DNA of 64,000 bases from DASRLE01 sp963825315 (GTDB lineage Bacteria; Verrucomicrobiota; Verrucomicrobiia; Limisphaerales; Palsa-1400). The notes under the pieces were generated by a model. The model made no database searches, had not been told where the DNA came from, and worked only from the letters and a program-made list of their open reading frames with translations. The position numbers and the translations under genes were made by a program. Of the stretch, positions 41,514 through 49,753 are shown one piece after another. Each line of letters starts with the position of its first letter. Positions within the stretch are counted from its first letter, which is position 1. Location: the NCBI GenBank assembly GCA_963825315.1, contig CAWGST010000002.1:806001-870000 (forward strand). Reading direction: 5' to 3'.

Positions 41514-43181
41514 TTACGATTTGTCACGCCAGATGGAAAAGAGGATCAAGGCGCCTCCTATCATGGCACCGATGACAAAGCTGTTGTATAAATTGACCCC
41601 TCCAAGGGTCGGCCCTTTTCCGAAAGCGACGATAATGGAAGTCCCAACGATTAACGCTGAGGTGATCGCCGACACCGCCAGCCGGTTGGAGGCTCGAGTC
41701 AGGTGCTTTTGGAGGTTTTCAAGCTGGTTGAGGTCGATTCGAACCCTCAGGTTGCCGGTTTTAACCGTTTCAATTCCGCGGCGTATCTCTTTGGGCAGGT
41801 CAGCGAATAACTCCAGGTATTGTGTGAGAACTTTAAGCCCGCGTTCCCCTAAGGTTCGCGGGGAGAACTGTTTAATGACCGCCTCCTGAAGGGTGGGCTG
41901 TATAGCCACCATCATGTCAAATGCCGGGTCAAGTTTCTTAAATGCCCCCTCCAGCGACACCATCACTTTGAGCAGCATGGCCTGATCCGGGGGCATAGAC
42001 AGATGGTTGTTTCGGACCAAACCTAACAAGTCTCCGACCATGGCCGACAGATCCGTGCGTCCCATGGATTTGCCGGAATACCTGCTCAGAAATTCGTCAA
42101 CGGCTTCCAACAGATCGCCCGGTTCTTCTCCCGCCCTCCCGGACCATTGTAAAAGGATCGTGCAGAGGCCCTCGGCATCATTTTGCATCAAGGCCTGCAG
42201 CAGTTTCATAATCTGTTGCCGCCTGACCTCAGAGAGGCGTCCAATCATGCCAAAGTCGATGAAGGCAATGCGTTCCCCCGGCAAAATGAAGAAATTTCCG
42301 GGGTGCGGATCCGCGTGGAACATTCCATCCACCATAATCATCTTGAGCACGGCATCCGCCCCTATCTGGGCGAGTCGTTTGCGGTCCATGCCTGCTTCAT
42401 CGATGGCTTGAATATTCACCCCCGGGATCCCGCCCACGAATTCCTGGACAATAATGCGTTCTCTTGTAAATTCCCAATACACTTTGGGAATCACGATGCG
42501 ATCATTATCTTCGAAGTTGGCCGCCACTTGTTCGGCGTTGTGCCCCTCCGTCATGAAGTTGAGTTCATTCCGTAAAGACGTCACAAATTGCTGGACGACC
42601 TTTTGGGGATGATAGGTGGCCAGCTCCGGGATTTTCTTTTCAGCTAACGACGCCAAATAAGTTAACAGATGCATATCGGATTCAATGCTCGCCCGGATCC
42701 CTGGGCGTTGAATCTTGAGTATCACTTTGGTCCCGTCTTTCAACGTGGCCCGGTGAACCTGGGCCAACGAAGCGGCAGCCAGTGGATTGGTATCGACCTC
42801 TTCGAAGATTTCTTCAAGGGGGGCTCCCAAATCTTCTTCGATCTGAGGACGAAGCTCTTTGAAGTCCAGGTGTGGCGCCTGCGATTGGAGCTTTTCGAAT
42901 TCACTGATCCACTCCGGTCCGAACAAGTCCGGGCGGGTGGCAAGAATTTGGCCGAGTTTGACAAAGGTCGGCCCGAGAACTTCAAAGAGCCGGCGTAAAC
43001 GCTGCGGACGGTCAAGGTGGGCGACGTCTTCTGCATACTTCCACCCTAGAATCTTGCCGGTGCGTTCAGCCGCAGCCTCAAGACCCATGAGTTTGAAGAG
43101 ATCGCCGAAGCCGGCGATACTAAATGCTTTGATGATTACGTGCAGCCGATCTAGATCGGCAATTTTGGATCGGAGTCCCAT
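41514..43181 (-). CDS. UbiB/ABC1-family atypical kinase with C-terminal membrane helices
   Basis: 555 residues. The KxGQ-type motif FVKLGQILATRPDLFG, the Ala-rich loop AAASLAQVHRATLKDG replacing the usual P-loop, catalytic HADPHPGNFFIL, and the DFG equivalent FIDFGMIGRLSE are all present. Two C-terminal hydrophobic helices (AVSAITSALIVGTSIIVAFG and SFVIGAMIGGALILFSIW) anchor it to the membrane. Relatives support isoprenoid quinone synthesis or lipid homeostasis through an ATPase activity. It lies between rpiB and tkt on the same strand with short gaps; why it belongs to a carbon operon is unclear. Confidence 0.92.
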   Translation of the reverse strand: MGLRSKIADLDRLHVIIKAFSIAGFGDLFKLMGLEAAAERTGKILGWKYAEDVAHLDRPQRLRRLFEVLGPTFVKLGQILATRPDLFGPEWISEFEKLQSQAPHLDFKELRPQIEEDLGAPLEEIFEEVDTNPLAAASLAQVHRATLKDGTKVILKIQRPGIRASIESDMHLLTYLASLAEKKIPELATYHPQKVVQQFVTSLRNELNFMTEGHNAEQVAANFEDNDRIVIPKVYWEFTRERIIVQEFVGGIPGVNIQAIDEAGMDRKRLAQIGADAVLKMIMVDGMFHADPHPGNFFILPGERIAFIDFGMIGRLSEVRRQQIMKLLQALMQNDAEGLCTILLQWSGRAGEEPGDLLEAVDEFLSRYSGKSMGRTDLSAMVGDLLGLVRNNHLSMPPDQAMLLKVMVSLEGAFKKLDPAFDMMVAIQPTLQEAVIKQFSPRTLGERGLKVLTQYLELFADLPKEIRRGIETVKTGNLRVRIDLNQLENLQKHLTRASNRLAVSAITSALIVGTSIIVAFGKGPTLGGVNLYNSFVIGAMIGGALILFSIWRDKS

Positions 43182-43254
43182 CGTCTAGCCCTCCTGTGAT
43201 TTTTGTTTCTCTTCAGACCGCATACACGTTGTAATTGATTGGATTCGCCTTTGA

Positions 43255-43704
43255 TTATTTTGCTTTCTCTAGAGCGGCCACCTTGCCGAGCCGCCGTAGG
43301 TGTCTCTTAGCCTGGCTGTACTCCGCCGCGAGGAACGTTTGGACCAGGTCCCACGCGACCGCTGGGCCGACGGTCCGGCCGCCCATGCACAGGACGTTCA
43401 TGTGGTCGTCTTCTACCCCTTGCCGGGCGGAAAAGTGGTCGTGGATTAGGGAGGCACGGACACCCGGAATCTTGTTCGCGCAAACCGAAGCCCCCACGCC
43501 ACTGCCGCAAATCGCGATACCGCGTGTCACCTGTCCTGCCGCCACGGCGTTCGCGAGCGGAGTCACATAGTCCGGATAATCGTCGTCGGGTTTAGTTTTG
43601 TGGGCCCCGAAATCAACCAATTCGTGGCCCGCGCCGCGAAGCTGGGCGACCAAATCTTCTTTTAGACCATAGCCTCCGTGGTCGGTGGCAATTCCTACTT
43701 TCAT
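43255..43704 (-). CDS. rpiB: Ribose-5-phosphate isomerase B
   Basis: 149 residues, the usual RpiB/LacAB length. Motifs: VGIATDHGGYGLKEDLVAQL, VDFGAHKTKPDDDYPDY, GQVTRGIAICGSGVGASVCANKIPGVRASL with the catalytic Cys in ICGSG, and a conserved DDHMNVLCMGGRTVG. It interconverts ribose-5-P and ribulose-5-P. It sits nine bases after tal and supplies pentose-phosphate interconversion for the phosphoketolase route. A LacA/LacB-type galactose-6-P isomerase is much less likely given the context. Confidence 0.93.
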   Translation of the reverse strand: MKVGIATDHGGYGLKEDLVAQLRGAGHELVDFGAHKTKPDDDYPDYVTPLANAVAAGQVTRGIAICGSGVGASVCANKIPGVRASLIHDHFSARQGVEDDHMNVLCMGGRTVGPAVAWDLVQTFLAAEYSQAKRHLRRLGKVAALEKAK

Positions 43705-43713
43705 AATTTCCTT

Positions 43714-44793
43714 TTAAGCCGCCCGCTTGAGCGCGTCGCTCTTGGAGGCAATCACCGCGAGCAGTTCGTTCCAGGATTTCACAAAGGCTTTGGCGCCTTC
43801 GACCTGGAGTTGAGCGGCCAACGCTTCCAGTTTGATGCCAGCCTCGCTGAAGCGCACCAGCACCGTCTCGCAGTCGCCTCCATCGGCGGACATGATCGAG
43901 CCGAGTTCCCCGTGATCGGCCAGGGCCAGCAAAGTGGCTTCCGGCATAGTATTGACTGTAAATGGGGCTGCCAGGGCTTTGACATAGAGCACGTCCGACG
44001 CTTTAGGGTCCTTGGTGCCGGTGCTGGCCCAAAGCAGTCTTTGCGGCCGGGCGCCTGCGTTAAAGGCGCGTTGCCAGCGAGGCGAACCCAGCAGCTCCCG
44101 ATAGGCTTTGTAAGCGCGGTTGGCCATCGCAATCCCCAGTTGGTTGTTCAAAGCGGGCGGGACTTTGCCCGCTATTGCGCCATCCCACCGGCTTACGAAG
44201 ATCGAGGCAACCGAATTGACATCCGGCTTGAGTCCCGCCGCGATGCGCCGCTCGATGCCGCACATGAAGGCGTCTGCCGCCGCGAGATATTGCTCGCGCG
44301 AAAACAGGAGCGTTACGTTGACGGGTACCCCTGCGAAAATCGCTTCTTCAATGGCTGGCAAGCTCTCTTTTGTTCCGGGAATCTTGATGAACACGTTGGG
44401 CCGTGCTGCACGGGCGCGCAATTCCTTGGCGGCGGCCAGTGTGCTGGAGGCGTCGTATGCCAGGACCGGTGACACTTCCAAGGAAACCCATCCATCCATT
44501 CCGTTGGTCTGGTCGAACGTTGGGCGGAAAAGATCCGCCGCCCGACTGATGTCTTCGAGTGCCAGTTCGAAGAACAGCGGTTCACCGGATTTTCCCTGTC
44601 GTTCCCGAATCGCGGCATCGTAGGCCACGCTGTTCTTGATGGCGTGGTCGAAAATCGTCGGGTTCGAGGTTAGCCCGGTTACCGAGAGATCTTCGATGTA
44701 GCGTTTGAGCGTCCCGCTGTTCAGCAAGTCGCGGGTGATGTTGTCGAGCCAGAGGCTCTGGCCGAGGTTGTGCAGTAGTTTTGTCGCTTTCAT
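43714..44793 (-). CDS. tal: Transaldolase
   Basis: 359 residues, matching the longer bacterial Tal type. LWLDNITRDLLNSGTLKRYI, VTGLTSNPTIFDHAIKNS, VSLEVSPVLAYD and NVFIKIPGTKESLPAIEEAIFAGVPVNVTLLFS contain the Schiff-base lysine (VFIKIPGT) and acid residues; ASTGTKDPKASDVLYVKAL follows. It exchanges dihydroxyacetone units between sedoheptulose-7-P and glyceraldehyde-3-P. It is nine bases from rpiB and nine from the HAD gene, so all are co-transcribed. Confidence 0.94.
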   Translation of the reverse strand: MKATKLLHNLGQSLWLDNITRDLLNSGTLKRYIEDLSVTGLTSNPTIFDHAIKNSVAYDAAIRERQGKSGEPLFFELALEDISRAADLFRPTFDQTNGMDGWVSLEVSPVLAYDASSTLAAAKELRARAARPNVFIKIPGTKESLPAIEEAIFAGVPVNVTLLFSREQYLAAADAFMCGIERRIAAGLKPDVNSVASIFVSRWDGAIAGKVPPALNNQLGIAMANRAYKAYRELLGSPRWQRAFNAGARPQRLLWASTGTKDPKASDVLYVKALAAPFTVNTMPEATLLALADHGELGSIMSADGGDCETVLVRFSEAGIKLEALAAQLQVEGAKAFVKSWNELLAVIASKSDALKRAA

Positions 44794-44802
44794 TTGTTTT
44801 GT

Positions 44803-45537
44803 TTAGTGTGAGTGGAGCGTTCGTTCAGGTTCAGTCATTAACTTCCGGGTGGCCGCCAATGGGCGGCCAGAAATCAGGTCGGGCAAATCACAAGACAGCA
44901 GGTCGGAGATGCGTTCCACCGTTACATCCGCCGCCGGATAGGAGGCGAGGACTATCGGATCGAGGGCAAACTGTCCTTGCCGGGGGAACACTGTCGTTAC
45001 GCGGTTGCCCCAAGCCTTCTTGACGGCGGTCAGGATGCGCAGCTTGTCGTCCACCAGCACGTAGTGCTCAGCGGGATACCGCCGCTCGATATTCTGCAGT
45101 GCCTCCTCTTTGTGGATATAAATAAGGACGTGGCCTTCGACAGTCTCGAAAATGCCGGAACGTTGGACCTTGCGCGGCTGGAACACCATATCGCCGTCCG
45201 TGAGGATGACCGTCCGGCCCCACTCGCGGAAACGTTCCAGCACGTCGAGTGCGCCGGGATAGAGCCGGTTCGCGAATGGGTAATCAACCAGGAAGTTGGC
45301 TGCCGTTACTAGGTGGGGCTCGTAGGGGTGCTCAATGCGAAAGCGCTGGAGAGCCCCCAGATAATCGCAGTAGCCCAATTCCTCAAATAGCTCCTCCTGG
45401 ATCGCCCAGAACCTGTCTCGGCATTGGGTGCCGAACTCGCGCTCGATATGATGTTTAAGGTCGGCTTGAATGCGGTCGTTCTCCAACAGGGTGTCATCGA
45501 CATCCACCAGGAAGACCATGGGCGAGGATTTGCTCAT
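44803..45537 (-). CDS. HAD-superfamily phosphatase
   Basis: 244 residues. HAD motif I is VFLVDVDDTLLEND (DxDxT), motif II is TVILTDGDMVFQP, and motif III/IV is YVLVDDKLRILTAVKKAWG. A cap of helices lies between motif I and II (FGTQCRDRFWAIQEELFEELGYCDY). The substrate is unknown; its place between malQ and tal suggests a sugar phosphate. Its ATG overlaps the malQ stop. Confidence 0.85.
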   Translation of the reverse strand: MSKSSPMVFLVDVDDTLLENDRIQADLKHHIEREFGTQCRDRFWAIQEELFEELGYCDYLGALQRFRIEHPYEPHLVTAANFLVDYPFANRLYPGALDVLERFREWGRTVILTDGDMVFQPRKVQRSGIFETVEGHVLIYIHKEEALQNIERRYPAEHYVLVDDKLRILTAVKKAWGNRVTTVFPRQGQFALDPIVLASYPAADVTVERISDLLSCDLPDLISGRPLAATRKLMTEPERTLHSH

Positions 45538-47126
45538 GGCACAGCCCTCACGGTTTGGTTTCCAATGGCATTCCGCAGATCAACGGCCCGGCCACACGCC
45601 AAGGTCAAGTTGCATAAGCGCTCAAAGATCGGAGCCATCAACATTTGCTCCGTGCAGCGCCAGCGCCAATTGCCAGCGGCGATGCCAGGCACGTTCATTC
45701 GGCCCTCCACACCCAGATTCAACAAGTCCTGCAGTGGAGCGATTGCGAGGCCTGACTTCGAGGACCACACCGACTGGATAAAGTCCCAGGCGACTTCGCC
45801 ACCCCCGCCGCTGGCCTTTACCACATAACTTTTGGCGGCTTGGCGGACATTTTCCGGCAGCGATTCAAACCAGGCCCGCGTGGTGGCATTGTCGTGCGTC
45901 CCCGTGTAGGCGACGGTGTTCGGGATGTAATTGTGGGGGAGATGCGGATTATGCGGACTGCCATCGAAGCCGAACTGGAACACTCGGATTCCGGGCAGCT
46001 CGAATTTATCGCGAAGGGCAACCACATCGGGAGTGATGATACCGAGGTCCTCAGCAATGAACGGCAGATGGCCCAATTCCGCCCGGACGGCCTCGAAGAA
46101 AGCAGCGCCGGGCCCGGTGACCCAATGCCCGGGTTCAGCGGTTTCAGCCGTCGGGGGAACGTGCCAAGCGGCGCAAAACGCCCGGAAGTGGTCGAGCCGA
46201 ACTAGGTCCACGTGGGCCAACAATGACTTCAGACGGTCAATGCACCAACGATAACCAGAACGGCGAAGCGCTTCCCAGTCATACACCGGGTTGCCCCAAA
46301 GCTGCCCTCTGGCACTGAAATAATCCGGGGGCACGCCAGCCACGAATTGCGGCCGGAGATTGGCATCGAGCTGGAACCACTGGGGATTGGCCCAAACATC
46401 GCTCGAATCGAGCGACACGAAGAAAGGCAGATCCCCGATAAGGAGCACGCCGCGTTTGTGGGCATATTCTTTCAAGCAGTTTCCTTGGCGGGACAGCAGG
46501 AACTGCCCAATCCGGCTTTCGTTGATCCGGTCGGCCAGGTCGCAGCGCGCGCGTGCCATGGCCGAAGGACTGCGCCTGCGCAAGTCGTCCGGCCAGTCGA
46601 GGAGATCTGCGCCTCCCAAGCGCAACTTCAACGCGCGGAACAGGGCATAGTCGTCCAGCCAGTGAGCCTGTTCCGAACAAAACCGCTCGAAGTCCGCCCG
46701 CAACTCCGGGCGCGCAGAGGAGTCGAAATTGTGCCAAGCCTGGTCGAGCAACCGGTGCTTGAAAGCGATTACCGTGTCAAAATCAACTGCGCTCTTTGGA
46801 AGGTACCGGCCTGGTTCACAATCGGTTGGGCTGAGCAATCCATCCTCGATCAGAAGGTCCGGGCTGACCAGCAGCGCGTTTCCTGCGAAAGAGGACAGGC
46901 ATGAGTAAGGCGAGTTGCCACACCCGGTGGGCCCCAACGGCAGGGCCTGCCACCACCCCTGGCCGGCATCGTGGAGCCGGTCCACCCACTCAAAGGCGGC
47001 CGACCCCACATCCCCAATGCCGTAAGGCGACGGCAGCGAGGTCACATGCATCAACACACCGGAGGTACGACAGCCGGCCCTGAATGGCGGAAGCGCGACT
47101 TGATGTTCTAACAGGGCACTGTTCAT
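45534..47126 (-). CDS. malQ: 4-alpha-glucanotransferase (amylomaltase)
   Basis: 530 residues of GH77. Motifs: GVLMHVTSLPSPYGIGDVG, GWWQALPLGPTGCGNSPYSC, VLLIGDLPFFVSLDSSDVWANP, LVRLDHFRAF (nucleophile Asp), PFIAEDLGIITPDVVALRDKF (acid/base Glu) and YTGTHDNATTRAWFESL. It transfers maltodextrin segments, recycling short chains left by the phosphorylase. Start overlaps the glgP stop and the end overlaps the HAD start, both by ATGA, so the three genes form a tightly coupled block. Confidence 0.95.
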   Translation of the reverse strand: MNSALLEHQVALPPFRAGCRTSGVLMHVTSLPSPYGIGDVGSAAFEWVDRLHDAGQGWWQALPLGPTGCGNSPYSCLSSFAGNALLVSPDLLIEDGLLSPTDCEPGRYLPKSAVDFDTVIAFKHRLLDQAWHNFDSSARPELRADFERFCSEQAHWLDDYALFRALKLRLGGADLLDWPDDLRRRSPSAMARARCDLADRINESRIGQFLLSRQGNCLKEYAHKRGVLLIGDLPFFVSLDSSDVWANPQWFQLDANLRPQFVAGVPPDYFSARGQLWGNPVYDWEALRRSGYRWCIDRLKSLLAHVDLVRLDHFRAFCAAWHVPPTAETAEPGHWVTGPGAAFFEAVRAELGHLPFIAEDLGIITPDVVALRDKFELPGIRVFQFGFDGSPHNPHLPHNYIPNTVAYTGTHDNATTRAWFESLPENVRQAAKSYVVKASGGGGEVAWDFIQSVWSSKSGLAIAPLQDLLNLGVEGRMNVPGIAAGNWRWRCTEQMLMAPIFERLCNLTLACGRAVDLRNAIGNQTVRAVP

Positions 47127-49723
47127 GATACCGGGCAGGGTTGCACCTTCCAGATTTCGGTTGCGTACTGGGCGATGGTGCGGTCGCTGGAAAACTTCCC
47201 TGAACCGGCCACGTTCAAGATCGCCTTGCCAGCCCAGGTGTTGGGTTCGCCGTACAAACCCACCAGACGCTGATCGGCCTCGAGGTAGGATTTCAAGTCG
47301 GCCAGATGCATGTAGTAGTCCCCGTGGGCCAGGAGCGCATCCAGGATGGGGGAGAAAATGCCCTGCTCTTTTGGGCTGAAATGGTTCGACGAGATCAAAT
47401 CCAAGGCCAACCGTGTTTCTGGTTCATTTTCGTAATGCCAGCGCGGATTGTACCAGCCGCGCGTCTTGGCCACTTGTTCCGCCGTGAGGCCAAACAGGAA
47501 AAAGTTTTCCTCGCCGGCCTCCTGAACCATTTCGATGGTTGCCCCATCGCGTGTCCCAATCGTCAGGGCGCCGTTCATCATGAATTTCATGTTGCTGGTG
47601 CCGCTGGCCTCGTAACCAGCGGTTGAGATTTGATTGGACACTTCGCTGGCCGGGACGAGCCGCTCCGCCAAACTCACGCAGTACTCCGGCAAGAACACCA
47701 CGTTGAGCCGACCTCGCACCGCCGGGTCCGCGTCAATGACAGCGGCGAGGTTGTTGATGAACTTGATGATAAGCTTGGCCAGGTGATAAGCGGGCGCCGC
47801 CTTGCCGGCGAAGAAGAACGTGCGTGGCGATTGTGCGAGCTTGGGATTCGCGCGCAGGCGGTTGTAGAGCACGACCACGCGTAGCGCGTTAAGCAATTGT
47901 CGCTTGTATTCGTGGATGCGCTTGATCTGGCAATCGAAGATGGTGTCAGGATCAACGGCCTGCCCGGTGGTTGTCTTCAGCCAGTCGGCGAATTTCACTT
48001 TGGCCTGGCGCTTGGCGTCACGGAAGGACTTCTGAAACCCAGAATCGGTGGCCAATGGTTTGAGCCGTCTCAACTCGTCGAGATCGACAGTCCAGCGATC
48101 GCCGATGGCCTCGGTGATGACACGCGCGAGGGGTGGGTTGGCCAGCAACAACCAACGCCGGGGTGTGACTCCGTTGGTCTTGTTGTTGAAGCGTTCGGGA
48201 AAGATTTCGGCCAAATCTTTTACTGTAACTGTCCGCAGCAAGCCCGAATGAATCGCCGCCACGCCGTTGGTGCTGTGGGAGCCGACAATGGCAAGATTGG
48301 CCATGCGGACTTTCTGGAATGGCCCTTCTTCGATCAGGCTGACGTTTGCCAACCGCGTTTCGTCCCCAGGGTAGCGCGACCGAACGTCATCCAGGAGCCG
48401 CCGGTTGATCTCGAAAATAATCTCCAAGTGCCGCGGCAGCATGTCCTGAAACCATTGGACTGGCCATTTCTCGAGCGCTTCCGGAAGCAGGGTATGGTTG
48501 GTGTAAGCCAACACTTGCCTGGTTAACGCCCAAGCCTGGTCCCAGCCGAGATGCACCTCATCCAGCAATATTCGCATTAACTCCGGCACCGCCATCGAAG
48601 GATGGGTGTCATTGAGTTGGATCGCTACCTTCTCCGGCAGTTGGTTCCAGTCATCGTTAGTCTGGCGGAAGCGCCGCACCAAGTCCCCCAGCGAACAGGC
48701 GACCAGGAAATATTCCTGAATAAAGCGCAGGCCCTGGCCGAAGCTGGTCGAGTCGTCCGGATAGAGCACCCGTGTGAGCGATTCCGCGGTTAAAGTCTCC
48801 GCGACGGCGCTGACGAAACCCCCGTGGCTGAATACGGTGAAATTGAAGAAGTCGGGGGTAGTGGCTGCCCAGAGGCGCATCGTATTGATAGTCTTGCCGC
48901 CGAAGCCCACGACAGGCCGGTCGTACGGCACACCGATTAATTTGGAGGGCCGGCCAGGAATGGGTTGCAAGCTCCCGCCACGCACCTCGAACGAGCAGTT
49001 GAGCGGCACTTCGATTCTCTCCCGAGGCCGAGCCACCTCCCAGGGATCAGGATTGCGCAACCAATTATCGGGTTGTTCCTGTTGCCAGCCGTCCTTGATG
49101 GACTGTTTGAAAATGCCATATTCGTAGCGCAGCCCATAGCCCATCGCGGGGAGGGCCATGGTGGCCATGGAATCCAGAAAGCACGCCGCCAAACGTCCCA
49201 GCCCGCCGTTGCCCAAGCCGGCGTCGGGCTCCTGTTCCAGAAGTTCCACCAGGTCAGAATGCTCCCGCTTCACTGCTTGCCTGACGAACGGGTCGAGCAG
49301 GAGATTGGTAATGTTATTGGCGAGCGAGCGCCCAATCAGGTACTCCATCGAGAGGTAGTAAACGCGCTTGGGGTTTCTCCGGTCGTAGTGTTCTTTAGTG
49401 CGGACCCAGCGTTGCGACAGGAGGTCGCGCACTGAGCGTGCCAGCGCCTCGAAACGCTCGCGCGACTCGGCGGCTCCAAGTGCCATGACATTGTCAAAAA
49501 TAAGGTGCCTCTCATAAGAAGCATTGCCTGAACCCGCGAACTGAACGGGGCCACAGCCGTACTGCTCCAGGAGTTCCGCCTCCGCCATTCGGTTAGCTTC
49601 ATTGCTAAGCGTGCAGACCTCTTCTGACGAGCGCTGCGTTTTTGCCTTGGATCGTTTAGATTTGGGCAATGATTTTTGGGTCTGACTCCTTGGAAAGATC
49701 GGTTTCAGTATTGTGCTATTCAT
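47123..49723 (-). CDS. glgP: Glycogen/maltodextrin phosphorylase
   Basis: 866 residues of GT35. Landmarks: YYLSMEYLIGRSLANNITNL, EQEPDAGLGNGGLGRLAACFLDSMATM, AIQLNDTHPSMAVPELMRILLD, TNGVTPRRWLLLANP, and STAGYEASGTSNMKFMMNGALTIGT with the pyridoxal-phosphate lysine in NMKFMMNG. It releases glucose-1-P from glycogen. The first ~35 residues are a basic, Ser/Lys-rich extension; MAEAELLEQYG at residue 46 could be an internal start. It lies 30 bases downstream of xfp and overlaps malQ. Confidence 0.95.
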   Translation of the reverse strand: MNSTILKPIFPRSQTQKSLPKSKRSKAKTQRSSEEVCTLSNEANRMAEAELLEQYGCGPVQFAGSGNASYERHLIFDNVMALGAAESRERFEALARSVRDLLSQRWVRTKEHYDRRNPKRVYYLSMEYLIGRSLANNITNLLLDPFVRQAVKREHSDLVELLEQEPDAGLGNGGLGRLAACFLDSMATMALPAMGYGLRYEYGIFKQSIKDGWQQEQPDNWLRNPDPWEVARPRERIEVPLNCSFEVRGGSLQPIPGRPSKLIGVPYDRPVVGFGGKTINTMRLWAATTPDFFNFTVFSHGGFVSAVAETLTAESLTRVLYPDDSTSFGQGLRFIQEYFLVACSLGDLVRRFRQTNDDWNQLPEKVAIQLNDTHPSMAVPELMRILLDEVHLGWDQAWALTRQVLAYTNHTLLPEALEKWPVQWFQDMLPRHLEIIFEINRRLLDDVRSRYPGDETRLANVSLIEEGPFQKVRMANLAIVGSHSTNGVAAIHSGLLRTVTVKDLAEIFPERFNNKTNGVTPRRWLLLANPPLARVITEAIGDRWTVDLDELRRLKPLATDSGFQKSFRDAKRQAKVKFADWLKTTTGQAVDPDTIFDCQIKRIHEYKRQLLNALRVVVLYNRLRANPKLAQSPRTFFFAGKAAPAYHLAKLIIKFINNLAAVIDADPAVRGRLNVVFLPEYCVSLAERLVPASEVSNQISTAGYEASGTSNMKFMMNGALTIGTRDGATIEMVQEAGEENFFLFGLTAEQVAKTRGWYNPRWHYENEPETRLALDLISSNHFSPKEQGIFSPILDALLAHGDYYMHLADLKSYLEADQRLVGLYGEPNTWAGKAILNVAGSGKFSSDRTIAQYATEIWKVQPCPVS

Positions 49724-49753
49724 ATCGTCCTTTGCAACTTGGCATGCTGCGGA